NCBI GenBank assembly: GCA_963708155.1
Contig: OY970183.1
Location: 248,001-312,000 of the forward strand
DNA: 64,000 nucleotides
DNA from: Methylovirgula sp963708155
GTDB lineage: Bacteria > Pseudomonadota > Alphaproteobacteria > Rhizobiales > Beijerinckiaceae
Direction of reading: 5' to 3'
The first letter of the stretch is position 1. Every line of letters starts with the position of its first letter. Position numbers and translations under genes: made by a program. Below are positions 54,574-64,000 of the stretch, piece after piece. The notes beneath the pieces were generated by a model that ran no database searches, was not told the origin of the DNA, and saw nothing but the letters and a program-made list of their open reading frames with translations.

Positions 54574-55464
54574 CTATTCCACGACCCGCCGGTAGGCGCT
54601 GGGGCTCACGCCCGTCATGCGGCGGAAACCGGCGCTGAGCGAACTCGCCTCGCTGAAGCCGAGCCGCAACGCGATTTCCGTCATCGGCGTTTTCGTCGCG
54701 TTGAGCAGCGCCTTAGCTGCCTCGACGCGCCGCATCATATGATAGCGGTGCGGCGGCATGCCGAAGGATTGCTTGAAGGCGCGCGAAAAATGGAACGGGC
54801 TGAGGTGCACGCACGCGGCCATGTCCGCAATCGTCAGCCGCGCGTCGAGCCGCGCCTCGATATAATCGGCGACCCGTTTCTGCTGCCAGGGCGCAAGGCC
54901 GGTCTGGCGGCCCGCACGTGGCGGCATTTTCGTGCCATTGAGGCGGATCAGTTCACGGCATAGAACCTCGCCGAGCGCCTCCACGAAGGGACTTGAAACG
55001 GCATTGGGCGCGGCGATCTGCGCCTTGAGCTTGAGCGCCGTCGCCCAGAGGTCCGGGTCGAAGAAGAACAGCCGAGGCTGAAATTCGGTTTGGTCAAAGC
55101 CGAGCTCGGGATCGAGGCAAGGCCCCCGCGGATCGATGTAAAACAAATTCACGCGTGTCATCACGCGCGGCTTCTGCCAGCCGCGAAAACAATGGCCCGC
55201 GGGCACGAAGGTCATGCGCCGGGATAATTCGCGCAATCGTGACCGCGGCAGACCTTCAAGGCATGTCTCGCCATCGGAACGCTCGGAGCGCTCCGCCATG
55301 ATCAACAGGTGAACAGGCGCTTGAAACGTATATTCATAGGGCTGGGATTCGAGGAGTTCGATGGCCTCGGCGCGCAATCCGCACCACGCGGCTGGCCGAC
55401 GCTGAATGATATGAGCAGGCGTATAACCAAGCTGCGGCGAGCCGAAGTCAGAAATCATGGACAC
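54574..55464 (-). CDS. AraC family transcriptional regulator
   Basis: 296 residues. The C-terminal 100 residues are a double helix-turn-helix: IADMAACVHLSPFHFSRAFK and MTEIALRLGFSEASSLSAGF with FRRMTGVSPSAYRR. The N-terminal part is an unrecognised ligand-binding-like domain with HLLIMAERSERSDGETC. It is divergent from the RND efflux genes across a 310-base gap, so it may control them (inference). Confidence 0.9.
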   Translation of the reverse strand: MSMISDFGSPQLGYTPAHIIQRRPAAWCGLRAEAIELLESQPYEYTFQAPVHLLIMAERSERSDGETCLEGLPRSRLRELSRRMTFVPAGHCFRGWQKPRVMTRVNLFYIDPRGPCLDPELGFDQTEFQPRLFFFDPDLWATALKLKAQIAAPNAVSSPFVEALGEVLCRELIRLNGTKMPPRAGRQTGLAPWQQKRVADYIEARLDARLTIADMAACVHLSPFHFSRAFKQSFGMPPHRYHMMRRVEAAKALLNATKTPMTEIALRLGFSEASSLSAGFRRMTGVSPSAYRRVVE

Positions 55465-55774
55465 GTCCAGAGCACCAAGGGGGTCTTATCGCCCTCTTGA
55501 ACCGTTTCCCGCCAAGCTTGTTGTCGTCGTATATGGCGGCATATACCGCAAGTTCAATGATATTCACGATGAGGTGAGCGGCCGAGGCTCCCCATTTTAT
55601 TGAGATTTTGCCGCCGCTTCGGGACTGATGGAGCAAGACTGAACAAGCAGAACCACCGCGATGCAATTACATTGCCCCGGTGGCTGCCTTGGGCTCGGCG
55701 GCCCGGCTTCTTGCGCCCGCGCCGAAGCGCCCTTCTACACCTTCTGATCAGAGCCTAACCCGAACGGAGCAGGG
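55465..55774. other. divergent control region between AraC gene and RND efflux genes
   Basis: 310 bases without a convincing gene. It holds the inverted repeat GTATAT-GGCGGC-ATATAC at 55529-55546, a reasonable operator candidate, and an ACGGAGCAGG ribosome site just before the RND start. Confidence 0.5.
55529..55546. promoter_or_regulatory. inverted repeat, candidate operator
   Basis: Six-base arms GTATAT and ATATAC around GGCGGC, in the intergenic region between the AraC gene and the RND operon. A possible binding site for that regulator, not proven. Confidence 0.35.
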
Positions 55775-58700
55775 ATGGGTATCGTTCGCTTCGCCTTGCG
55801 ATTTCCGCACACGTTCTACGTGATGGCGCTGGCGATTCTGTTTCTCGGCATCAGCGCGATCTTCACCACCCCAAAGGACATCTTCCCGGTCATCAACATC
55901 CCGGTCGTCACGATCATCTGGCAATATACCGGCCTGACGCCGCGGGAGATGGAAGCGCGCGTCACGACCTACAGCGAATATGCGATCAGCGCCAACGTCA
56001 ACAACATCCGTGATATGGAATCACAGACGTTGTCGGGCATCGCCGTTCAGAAGATCTTCTTCCAGTCCGGCGTCAGCATCGATCTCGCCATCGCCCAAAT
56101 CGTCTCGGCTACGAACGCCATCCGCGCCCTGATGCCGCCGGGCATCAACCCGCCGATCATCGTGCAATTCAACGCCTCGAGCGTTCCGGTCCTGCAATTG
56201 AGCCTCAGCTCCGACCGGATGAATGAGCAGCAGCTTTATGACTATGGCATCTACAGCCTGCGTCAGGCGCTGGCGCCGATCCAGGGCATCACTTTGCCCA
56301 CCCCCTACGGCGGCAAGTACCGCCAGATCATGGTCGATCTCAATCCCGACGCGCTGCGGGCGAACGGGCTGACGCCGAACGACGTCCTCACCGCCGTCAA
56401 CGCCCAGAGCCTCACCCTGCCCTCCGGCGATGCCAAGATCGGCAACAAGCAATATATCGTCAGCCTCAACGCCATGGCCGAGAGCATCGCGGCGCTCAAT
56501 CGGCTGCCCCTGCGCCAGATCGGCGGGACGACCATACGACTCGGCGATGTCGCGCATGTCCGCGACGGCTGGGCGGTACAGCAGAACATCGTCCGCGCCA
56601 ATGGACGGCGCTCGGTGCTGCTGACAATCATCAAGAACGGCGATGCCTCGACACTCGATGTCGTCAATGCGGTGAAGGCGGCGATTCCGGAACTCCTCAA
56701 GGCGGCGCCGCCCGGCATGGAGATGCATGTCCTTTTCGATCAGTCGGTCTTCGTCAGCGAGGCCATCGCCAGCGTGCTGCGCGAGGGCGCCATCGCCGCC
56801 GGCCTCACCGCGCTGATGATCCTCATCTTCCTCGGCTCGTGGCGCTCGACCCTGATCGTCATGATCTCGATCCCGCTATCGATCCTCTCCTCGATCGCGA
56901 TTTTCTCTGCGCTCGGCCAAACGATCAACACGATGACGCTCGGCGGCCTCGCGCTGGCGGTCGGCATCCTCGTCGACGATTCGACGGTGGCGATCGAGAA
57001 TACGCATCGCCTCTTCGAAGAGCATATGGAATTCGACGATGCGGTGCTGCATGGCTCGGCTGGCATCGCCCTGCCGACGCTCGTTTCGACTCTGGCGATC
57101 TGCTCGGTCTTCGTCTCGGTCTTCTTCCTGCAAGGCGCCGCGCGCTACCTCTTCACTCCGCTCGGCATGGCCGTCGCCTTCGCCATGCTGACGTCTTATG
57201 TCCTGTCACGCACGCTGACACCGATCATCATCCGTACCCTGCTGCGGACGGAACAGGCGCAGCATGAGGCTGGCCAGAGTTCCTGGCTCAGCCGCTTCCA
57301 CGACAAGTTCAACGCCGGATTCGATCGGTTTCGCGAGGGCTACACCTACGTTCTCGAGCATGTTCTGCACAGCCGCATCGTGGTGCCGCTCGTCGCGATA
57401 GGCGTCATCGGCGGCGCAGCCTTCCTGATGACGCAGGTCGGTACCGACTTCTTCCCGCAGGTCGATACCGGCCTGATCCAGTTGCACGTCCGCGCCCCGG
57501 CGCGCACGCGGATCGAGACGACGGAAGCCATTTTCCAGGCGATCGAGGACCGCGATCCGTAAGGATATTCCGCCGCAATATCTCGATCTGATCCTCGACA
57601 ATATCGGGCTGCCCGCGCGCGTCTATAATCTCGCCTTTACCGACGGTTCGACGATCGGCGTCAACGACGGCACGATCCAGATCGCTTTGAAGGAAGGTCA
57701 TCCGCCGACAGCCGGCATCCTCAAGACGCTGCGCCGCGACCTGACGCAGGCCTTTCCGAGCGTGCTGTTCTACTCGCAGCCTGCGGACATGGTGACGCAA
57801 ATCCTCAATTTCGGTATTCCCTCGCAGATCGACGTCGCCGTTCAGGGGCCGAACCGAGCCGGCAACCAGGAGGTTGCCAAGGCGCTTCGGCAGCGCATGG
57901 CCAAAGTGCCGGGTCTCGTCGATGTGCATATCCAGCAGGAGCTCGATGCGCCGGAACTCTATTATGATATCGACCGCATTCGCGCCCAGGAACTCGGGCT
58001 GAACGTCGACAGTATCGCCAACAATGTCAATATCAGCCTGAGTTCGTCCGAGCAGGTGTCGCCGAATTTCTGGACCGATCCGAAGAACGGCATCCCTTAT
58101 TATTTTGCTGTACAGACACCGGAATATCGCATCGCGAGCCTCAACGATCTCAACAACACGCCCGTCGTCAGCACGGCCTCCACTGCCGTGCCAGTGCCGA
58201 ACATCCTCGGCAATGTCGCGACCGTCCAGCGGCGCTATATCCAGTCGGTGTTCAACCACGCCAACATCCAGCCGCTCTACGACATCTACGCCAGCGTGCA
58301 GGACAGCGACCTCGGCGGCGTCGCCAAAAGCGTCAACAAAATCCTTGCCGATCTCGGATCGCAATTGAAGCCGGGCAACAAATTCGTCGTTCGCGGCCAG
58401 ATCGACAGCATGAACTCGGCGTTCCACAACCTCACGCTCGGCCTGCTGTTCGCGGCGGTTTTCGTCTATCTGCTGATGGTGGTGAACTATCAGAGCTTCA
58501 TCGATCCGCTGGCGATCATTCTTGCGTTGCCCGGCGCCGGTGCCGGTATCCTGCTCCTCCTTTATGTGACGGGGACGACAATCAGCGTGCCCTCGCTGAT
58601 GGGCGCGATCATGTCGATCGGCGTCGCCTCGGCCAATTCGATCCTGCTCGTCACCTTCGCGCGCGAGCAGCGCCGCGAAGGATTGAGCGCGCTGGATGCT

Positions 58701-58946
58701 GCGCGAGCCGCGGGCCGCACCCGTATCCGTCCGGTTCTGATGACGGCGGCGGCGATGATCGTTGGCATGATCCCGATGGCGATCGGCGCGCCGGGCGAGG
58801 AGCAAAACGCGGTGTTGGCGCGCGCCGTGATCGGCGGCGTCATGATCGGCACGCTCACGACGCTTTTGTTCGTGCCGTGGTTATATTCTATTATTGGCCG
58901 GTTTGAGCGGACAGCGCCGCATGAGCCGGAAGGAGAGCCAGCCTGA
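55775..58946 (+). CDS. RND efflux permease, frame broken near 57551
   Basis: About 1056 aa after joining. The two RND halves, each with a membrane anchor, a large periplasmic domain and five further spans, are present: LRFPHTFYVMALAILFLGIS, GGLALAVGILVDDSTVAIEN (transmembrane Asp pair), and the second half ending LIMGAIMSIGVASANSILLV-like and IGGVMIGTLTTLLFVPWLYS. The first frame ends in AIEDRDP; removing the extra C at 57551 gives AIEDAIRKDIPPQYLDL. Closest in type to heavy-metal or multidrug AcrB/MexF-like pumps; the substrate is unknown. Overlaps the adaptor gene by one base. Confidence 0.87.
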
Positions 58947-60206
58947 TGCGCGACGAAGTCCAAAAGACCAGCACGCCGGCTCAGCAAGCGGGCCATCCGG
59001 CGCAAGGGACGCGGCCGCGCCGTCTCGGCCTGATCGTGCTTGCCGCGCTGCTCGGCTTGGCTGCTCTTGTCGCCTATGGCGCCTTCAGCCATGCGCAACG
59101 GCGCGAAGCCGCTCTCGAGACGGAAAAGCAGCAGGAAGATAGCGTTCCCATCGTGCGCATCGCCACGGTTGGCGTCAATTCCGCGCCGCGTGTGCTCGAT
59201 CTGCCCGGCAGCACCGAAGCCTTTGACGCCGCCACAGTCTATGCCCGCGCCACCGGCTATATCAGCAAGCGCAATGTCGATATCGGCAGCGAAGTGAAGG
59301 CGGGCGACGTACTCGCCGTCATCGCGGCGCCGGATCTCGACCAGCAGCTTCTGCAGGCCGAGGCTCAGGTCGCGCAATTGCGGGCCGCCATCGCCCAGGC
59401 ACAATCGAATTCGCAGCTCGCCAAGGTCACAAACCAGCGGACGCAGACCCTCGTCGTTCAGGGCTGGCAGACCAAGCAGCAGGGCGATACCGACCGGCTG
59501 ACCGCTCAGGCCCAGGCCGCTGCGGTGCAGGTGGCCGAGGCCAATCTCCAGGCCGGACAAGCCCAGGTCTCGCGGCTCAAGGAATTAACCGGCTTCGAAA
59601 AGGTCGTGGCGCCCTTCGATCGGATTCATAACGCAGCGGCATATCGATGTCGGCAGTCTCGTCACCGCCGATCAATCGACCGGCACGGCTTTGTTCGACA
59701 TTGCCCATAGCGAGGTGCTGCGTACGCAGATTTACGTGCCGCAGGACGCTGTCTTCGGTTTGAAGGACGGGGCATCGGCGGAAGTCCGCGTTCCCGAGAT
59801 TCCGGGGCGCGTCTTCCACGGCACCGTGGCGCGCAATGCCAATGCGCTAACCCCTGGCACGCGCACGCGGCTGACCGAGGTCGATGTCGACAACGCGGAC
59901 GGAACCTTGTTCCCCGGTCTCTATTGCACGGTCCGGCTTTTCATTCCGCGCGCACAGCCGGTGATCTCGATCCCCGCGCAGGCGCTGATCTTCAACAAGA
60001 ACGGACTCACCGCCGCGGTTTACGAAGACGGCATCGTCCGTATCCGCCAGCTCAACCTGCTCGCCGACAACGGCGCCGAGGTCGATGTGCTCACCGGCCT
60101 CAAGCCAGAGGACAAGATCATCCTCAACCCGCCGATCAACATTCGCGATGGAATGCGGGTGACGGCCGCGGGCGTAAGCGGCAATGTGAACGTCGGCCAG
60201 CGCTGA
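58946..60206 (+). CDS. RND periplasmic adaptor (HlyD/AcrA family), frame broken near 59627
   Basis: About 419 aa. A membrane anchor (RRLGLIVLAALLGLAALVAY) is followed by a lipoyl half (ATGYISKRNVDIGSEVKAGD), a coiled coil (about 130-230: LLQAEAQVAQLRAAIAQAQS), the second lipoyl half (FEKVVAPFDR then TQRHIDVGSLVTAD), a beta barrel and a membrane-proximal domain. The frame fails after FDRIHNAA; deleting one C at 59627 restores FDRIITQRHIDVGS. It partners the RND permease just upstream; an outer-membrane channel gene is not in the window. Confidence 0.85.
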
Positions 60207-60239
60207 GGGTGGCGGCGCAAGCAAGCAGAATTAAAGCTC

Positions 60240-60313
60240 GTCATTGCGAGGAGCAAAGCGACGAAGCAATCCAGAAGCAGAGTCTGGATTGCTTCGCTTC
60301 GCTCGCAATGACG
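60240..60313. repeat. dispersed palindromic repeat (REP-like), copy 3
   Basis: GTCATTGCGAGGAGCAAAGC at one side and GCTTCGCTCGCAATGACG at the other, with AGCAATCCAG/CTGGATTGCT inside, form one long hairpin. Located between the adaptor stop and the DUF2126 gene. Confidence 0.88.
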
Positions 60314-60314
60314 G

Positions 60315-63300
60315 CTAATGCCGCCGCAAATCCAATGTCAGCGGAAACTCGCCTGAACGTTCCGGGCGCGGAACTTCGATCGCGCCCGGCGTATGCCCGT
60401 GCTCCTGAAAACGCGCGAGGCGTCGCGCCTCGGCCTCGTAGCTGTTGATCGGAAACGTATCGTAATTGCGGCCGCCGGGATGAGCGACATGATAGACACA
60501 GCCGCCGAGCGAGCGGCCGGTCCATGTGTCGATGACATCGAAGGTCAGCGGCGCATCGACCGGCAACGTCGGATGCAGGCCGTGCGCCGGCTTCCACGCC
60601 TTGTAGCGCACGCCCGCGACCGCCTCGCCGAATGTGCCCGTGGGAGTCATCGGAAGTCGGCGCCCGTTGCAGGCGATGACATGGCGGCCGTCGACAAGCC
60701 CATTGCACTTGACCTGCAGGCGCTCGACGGAGGAATCGACATAGCGCACCGTGCCGCCGATCGCCCCCTCCTCGCCCAGCACATGCCAGGGCTCAAGCGC
60801 CTGGCGCAGTTCGAGCCGCACCCCTCCCTGCTCGACGACGCCATAGACCGGGAAGCGGAATTCGCGCTGCGCCTCGAACCACAGCGGGTCGAAGTCGTAG
60901 CCGGCGCGTTTCAGATCGCCGAGCACTTCGAGGAAATTCTGCCAGACGAAATGCGGCAGCATGAAACGGTCGTGCAACGCCGTGCCCCAGCGGACGAATT
61001 CCCCTTCCTGCGGTGCTTGCCAGAACCAGGCAAGCAAGCCGCGCAGCAATAATTGCTGGGCGAGGCTCATGCGCGCGTCCGGCGGCATTTCAAACGAGCG
61101 GAATTCGACGAGGCCGAGACGGCCGGTCGGGCCATCCGGCGAATAAAGCTTGTCGATGCAGATCTCGGTGCGGTGCGTATTGCCGGTCGAGTCGACAAGC
61201 AGATTGCGAAACAGCCGGTCGACGATCCACAGCGGCGCATGATCCTCGCGCTTCGGCACGCTCGCGAGTGCGATCTCGAGTTCATAGAGCTGGTCGTGCC
61301 GTGCCTCGTCGAAGCGCGGCGCCTGGCTTGTCGGACCGATGAACAGGCCGGAGAAAAGATAGGAGAGCGCGGGGTGGCGTTGCCAATAGAGCACGACGCT
61401 CTTCAGCATGTCGGGCCGGCGCAGGAACGGCAAATCCCCCGGGGTAGGCCCGCCGAAGACGATGTGATTGCCGCCGCCGGTGCCGGTATGGCGGCCATCG
61501 GTCATGAATTTCTCGGCGCCGAGCCGCGATTGGCGCGCGTCCTCATAAAGCCCGCGCGTCGTCGCGACGGCCTCCTCCCAATTCTTCGCGGGATGGACGT
61601 TGACCTCGATGACGCCGGGATCAGGCGTGACCTTGATGACATCGAGACGCGGATCGAACGGCGGCGCATAACCTTCGATATGGACCGGGGTCTTGAGCGC
61701 GGCCGCGCTCGCCTCGATGGCGGCGAGGAGCTCGAGATAGTCGCCGAGTTTTTCGACCGGCGGCATGAATACGCAGAGGATACCATCGCGCGGCTCGACC
61801 GAGATAGCGGTGCGCACCGCCCCTTCGACGATCTGCTGCTCGACCCGCTCCTGCTGCGCGCCGCCGTCGGCGACGCGTTCGAAATGCTGGCCGAGCTCGA
61901 CCGGATCCGGCAGCGAGTCACGCTCCTCCAACGGGTCTTGCGCGACGATGAACGGATAGGACGCCGGCGGCACCCAGGGCAACGAGGACAGCGGCAACCG
62001 ATAGCCGACGGGCGAGTCGCCCGGCACCAGGAACAACCGTCCGCGCCGCAGCTTCCAGCGCTCGCTCGCCCAGCGCGGCTGCGAGGGCGCCTGCGCGTTC
62101 CAGCGCTGCACCGGAAGCACGAAACCGGTCGCCGTCGTCAGCCCGCGCGCGAACGTGCGGATCATCCGGTTGCGCTCCTCGGCATCTTCCATCTTCGGGT
62201 CGAGCGGATCGGTGTTCTCGGGCAGATTGCCTTCCTTCACCAGCCAGGTCGTCGGGTCTTCATAGGCGGCGAGGACGCAATCCGTTTCGATGCCGAGCCG
62301 TGCAGGCAACTCCAGCCGTGAGCTTCTCGGCCTTTTCGCGCAGCGCCTCTTCCGCCGCTTCGTCGCGTGGAACCGTCTAAATCTCTTCCGCCGTGCGCGT
62401 CACCGGCACGCGGGCGATCAGCGTAGGGTCTTTCCAGATCGGCCTGCCGTCCTTGCGCCAATAAAGCGCAAACGCCCAGCGCGGCAAAGTCTCGCCCGGA
62501 TACCATTTGCCCTGCCCGTAATGCAGCATGCCGCCTGGCGCGAAGCGCGCCCGCAGGCGGCGGATCAGATCGTCGGCGCGGCTGCGCTTCGTCGGCCCGA
62601 CTGCGGCGGTGTTCCATTCGGGCGCCTCGAAATCGTCGACGGACACAAACGTCGGCTCGCCGCCCATCGTCAGCTTCACATCCTGCGCGACGAGATCGGC
62701 ATCGATCTGCTTGCCAAGCGCATCGAGCTTGTCCCAGGCCTCATCCGAGAACGGCAAGGTAATGCGCGGCGCCTCGGCGACACGGGTGACGTTCATGTCG
62801 AAGGCGAAATCGACATGCGCGGGCTCGACGGCGCCGGAGATCGGCGCGGCGGAGCGATAATGCGGCGTGGCGCAGAGCGGAATGTGGCCCTCGCCGCAGA
62901 AAAGCCCGGAGGTCACGTCCATGCCGACCCAGCCCGCGCCGGGAATATAGACCTCGGCCCAGGCATGGAGATCGGTGAAATCGTGCTGAGTGCCCTTCGG
63001 CCCTTCGAGCGGATCGATATCAGCGCGCAACTGGATGAGATAGCCGGAGACGAAGCGCGCCGCGAGGCCGAGATTGCGCAAAATCTGCACAAGCAGCCAG
63101 GCCGAGTCGCGGCAGGAGCCGGAGGCGAGCGCCAGCGTCTCCTCCGGCGGCTGCACGCCCGGCTCCATGCGGATCACATAGCGGGTGGCCTGCTGCAGAT
63201 TGGCGTTGAGATCGACGAGAAAGGGGATCGTCCGGACAGGCCCCTTCGGCAGCCCCGCAATATATTCGGCGAGGCGCGGCCCGACAGGCTCGGCCTCGAG

Positions 63301-63651
63301 ATAAGGCGCCAGTTCCTTTTTCAGGTCCGGCTCGTAAGCGAAGGGAAATTGCTCGGCATAAGGTTCGATGAAAAAGTCGAACGGATTGATGACGGCGAGT
63401 TCGGCCGTCAGATCGACCTCGATCTTCAGTTCCTCGGTCTTTTCGGGAAAAACGAGTCGCGCCAGCCAATTGCCATGCGGGTCCTGCTGCCAGTTGATGA
63501 AGTGGTCCGGCGGCGAAACCTTCAGCGAATAGCTGGCGATCTTGGTGCGGCAATGCGGCGCTGGCCGCAACCGGATCGTTTGCGGCCCGAGGCCGATTGG
63601 GCGGTCATAGCGGTAATGCGTGACGTGATGGATGGCGGCGGAAATGGTCAA
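60315..63651 (-). pseudogene. transglutaminase-like/DUF2126 protein, interrupted by an in-frame stop and a frameshift
   Basis: Normal layout of the roughly 1100-aa DUF2126 proteins. The N-terminal transglutaminase-like part (AAIHHVTHYRYDRPIGLGPQ, then ALASGSCRDSAWLLVQILR and TDLHAWAEVYIPGAGWVGMD, the Cys-His-Asp trio) is followed by the large DUF2126 part (AAYEDPTTWLVKEGNLPENT, GGGNHIVFGGPTPGDLPF). Two defects lie between them: a TAG at 62377-62379 after RTAEEI, and a one-base insertion near 62310; the reading between them (VPRDEAAEEALREKAEKLT) is good coding. It may be a real pseudogene or two sequence errors. Confidence 0.8.
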
Positions 63652-63885
63652 CAGCAGGTTCCGGTGATTGGGGGCGTGATCTGCGCGGAGCGGCGTTCTC
63701 TAGCTTAGGAATGTGGCAAGCACCAAGCAATCGCCGCGCCGCGCCAAAGCGATCGCCAGATCAATATGTTGGAGATTGGCTCGCGCGAAAGGCGCGATCT
63801 TCTTTTTCGTATTCCGCTTAATCCTTGCACCGTGCTCTTCCGATAGGCGGCGCGGCGCGGACGTGGGCAGCGCCATAACCACGTC

Positions 63886-63919
63886 TTGACATATCGTAGA
63901 CTAATTATTAGCTAGCTAA
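63886..63919 (+). promoter_or_regulatory. promoter with overlapping palindromic operator at the right edge
   Basis: TTGACA at 63886-63891 is followed 17 bases later by TAGCTA, which lies inside the perfect palindrome TTAGCTAGCTAA (63908-63919). Palindromes of this TTAGCTAGCTAA type are frequently operators of MarR-family regulators, so self-repression of the next gene is plausible (inference). Confidence 0.5.
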
Positions 63920-63942
63920 GCAAAATGGAACGGGAGCGTCCG

Positions 63943-64000
63943 ATGGCGAGCGCCGGCAATCTGCGGAAACTGCGGTTGGAGTTTACGCATGAAATGTTGC
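63943..64000 (+). CDS. start of a gene, truncated at the window edge
   Basis: Only about 19 codons are visible (ASAGNLRKLRLEFTHEML). The ATG at 63943 has CGGGAG six bases upstream; an in-frame ATG at 63925 is an alternative. The palindromic operator directly upstream makes a small transcriptional regulator such as MarR conceivable, but the visible residues are not enough to say. Confidence 0.4.
   Translation, partial: MASAGNLRKLRLEFTHEML

Overview
Organism. The window is GC-rich and densely coded on both strands. It carries marker genes of alphaproteobacterial type: a lexA with a GAAC-N7-GAAC (GTTC-type) SOS box, the lexA/comEC/gltX neighbourhood, an NAD-linked fds formate dehydrogenase operon, Omp25-like porin and SleB-like hydrolase genes, and dispersed GTCATTGCGAG...CTCGCAATGACG palindromic repeats. 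I read it as a chromosomal segment of a Hyphomicrobiales (Rhizobiales) bacterium, possibly near Beijerinckiaceae. The family is inference; the order is fairly safe. Layout. 1-10 kb: Fe-S carrier, PfkB kinase, glyQ, an odd Trp/His-rich secreted peptide, trmN6-like methyltransferase, DUF2007, polyprenyl diphosphate synthase, ispE, a TPR protein and a SleB-type hydrolase. 10-23 kb: ppdK, HdeD-like protein, dxs, tlyA and rlmD-like methyltransferases, FAD-linked oxidase, Sua5, YihY and tRNA-Thr(GGT). 23-33 kb is a looser accessory stretch: cold-shock protein, Omp25-like porin, a second barrel-like protein, small membrane proteins, DUF1254, a lipoprotein hydrolase and a DJ-1/PfpI protein. 33.28-36.84 kb is a 3.5-kb mobile insertion with repeated TGTCC ends. 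It contains a small ORF, a winged-helix-like protein, a degenerate tRNA-like unit, an IS1-type transposase and a phosphoribosyltransferase, and it lies directly beside the lexA operator. 37-48 kb: lexA, comEC, gltX, gltA, a UbiH-type monooxygenase, xth, a CHASE2-adenylate cyclase and a LysR regulator. 48.5-54.6 kb: the fdsG-fdsB-fdsA-fdhD-fdsD operon. 54.6-64 kb: AraC regulator, RND permease plus adaptor, a DUF2126/transglutaminase protein, and the start of a new gene behind a palindromic operator. How it works together. Isoprenoid and ubiquinone supply (dxs, ispE, polyprenyl synthase, UbiH-like hydroxylase) and central carbon and energy metabolism (ppdK, gltA, formate oxidation to CO2 with NADH) dominate. 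The fds genes overlap or nearly abut, and the LysR gene immediately upstream is the likely regulator. Caution on sequence quality. At least nine otherwise convincing genes are broken by one-base indels, eight of them insertions, including genes expected to be essential or operon-critical (polyprenyl synthase, fdsA). This pattern suggests residual sequencing or assembly error more than real decay. These genes are listed as single CDS spans with the break position. The most unusual items are the 3.5-kb non-autonomous-looking element beside the SOS box, its tRNA-like unit with its own promoter and terminator, and the 86-residue peptide whose last 32 residues use only W, H, Y, R and C.
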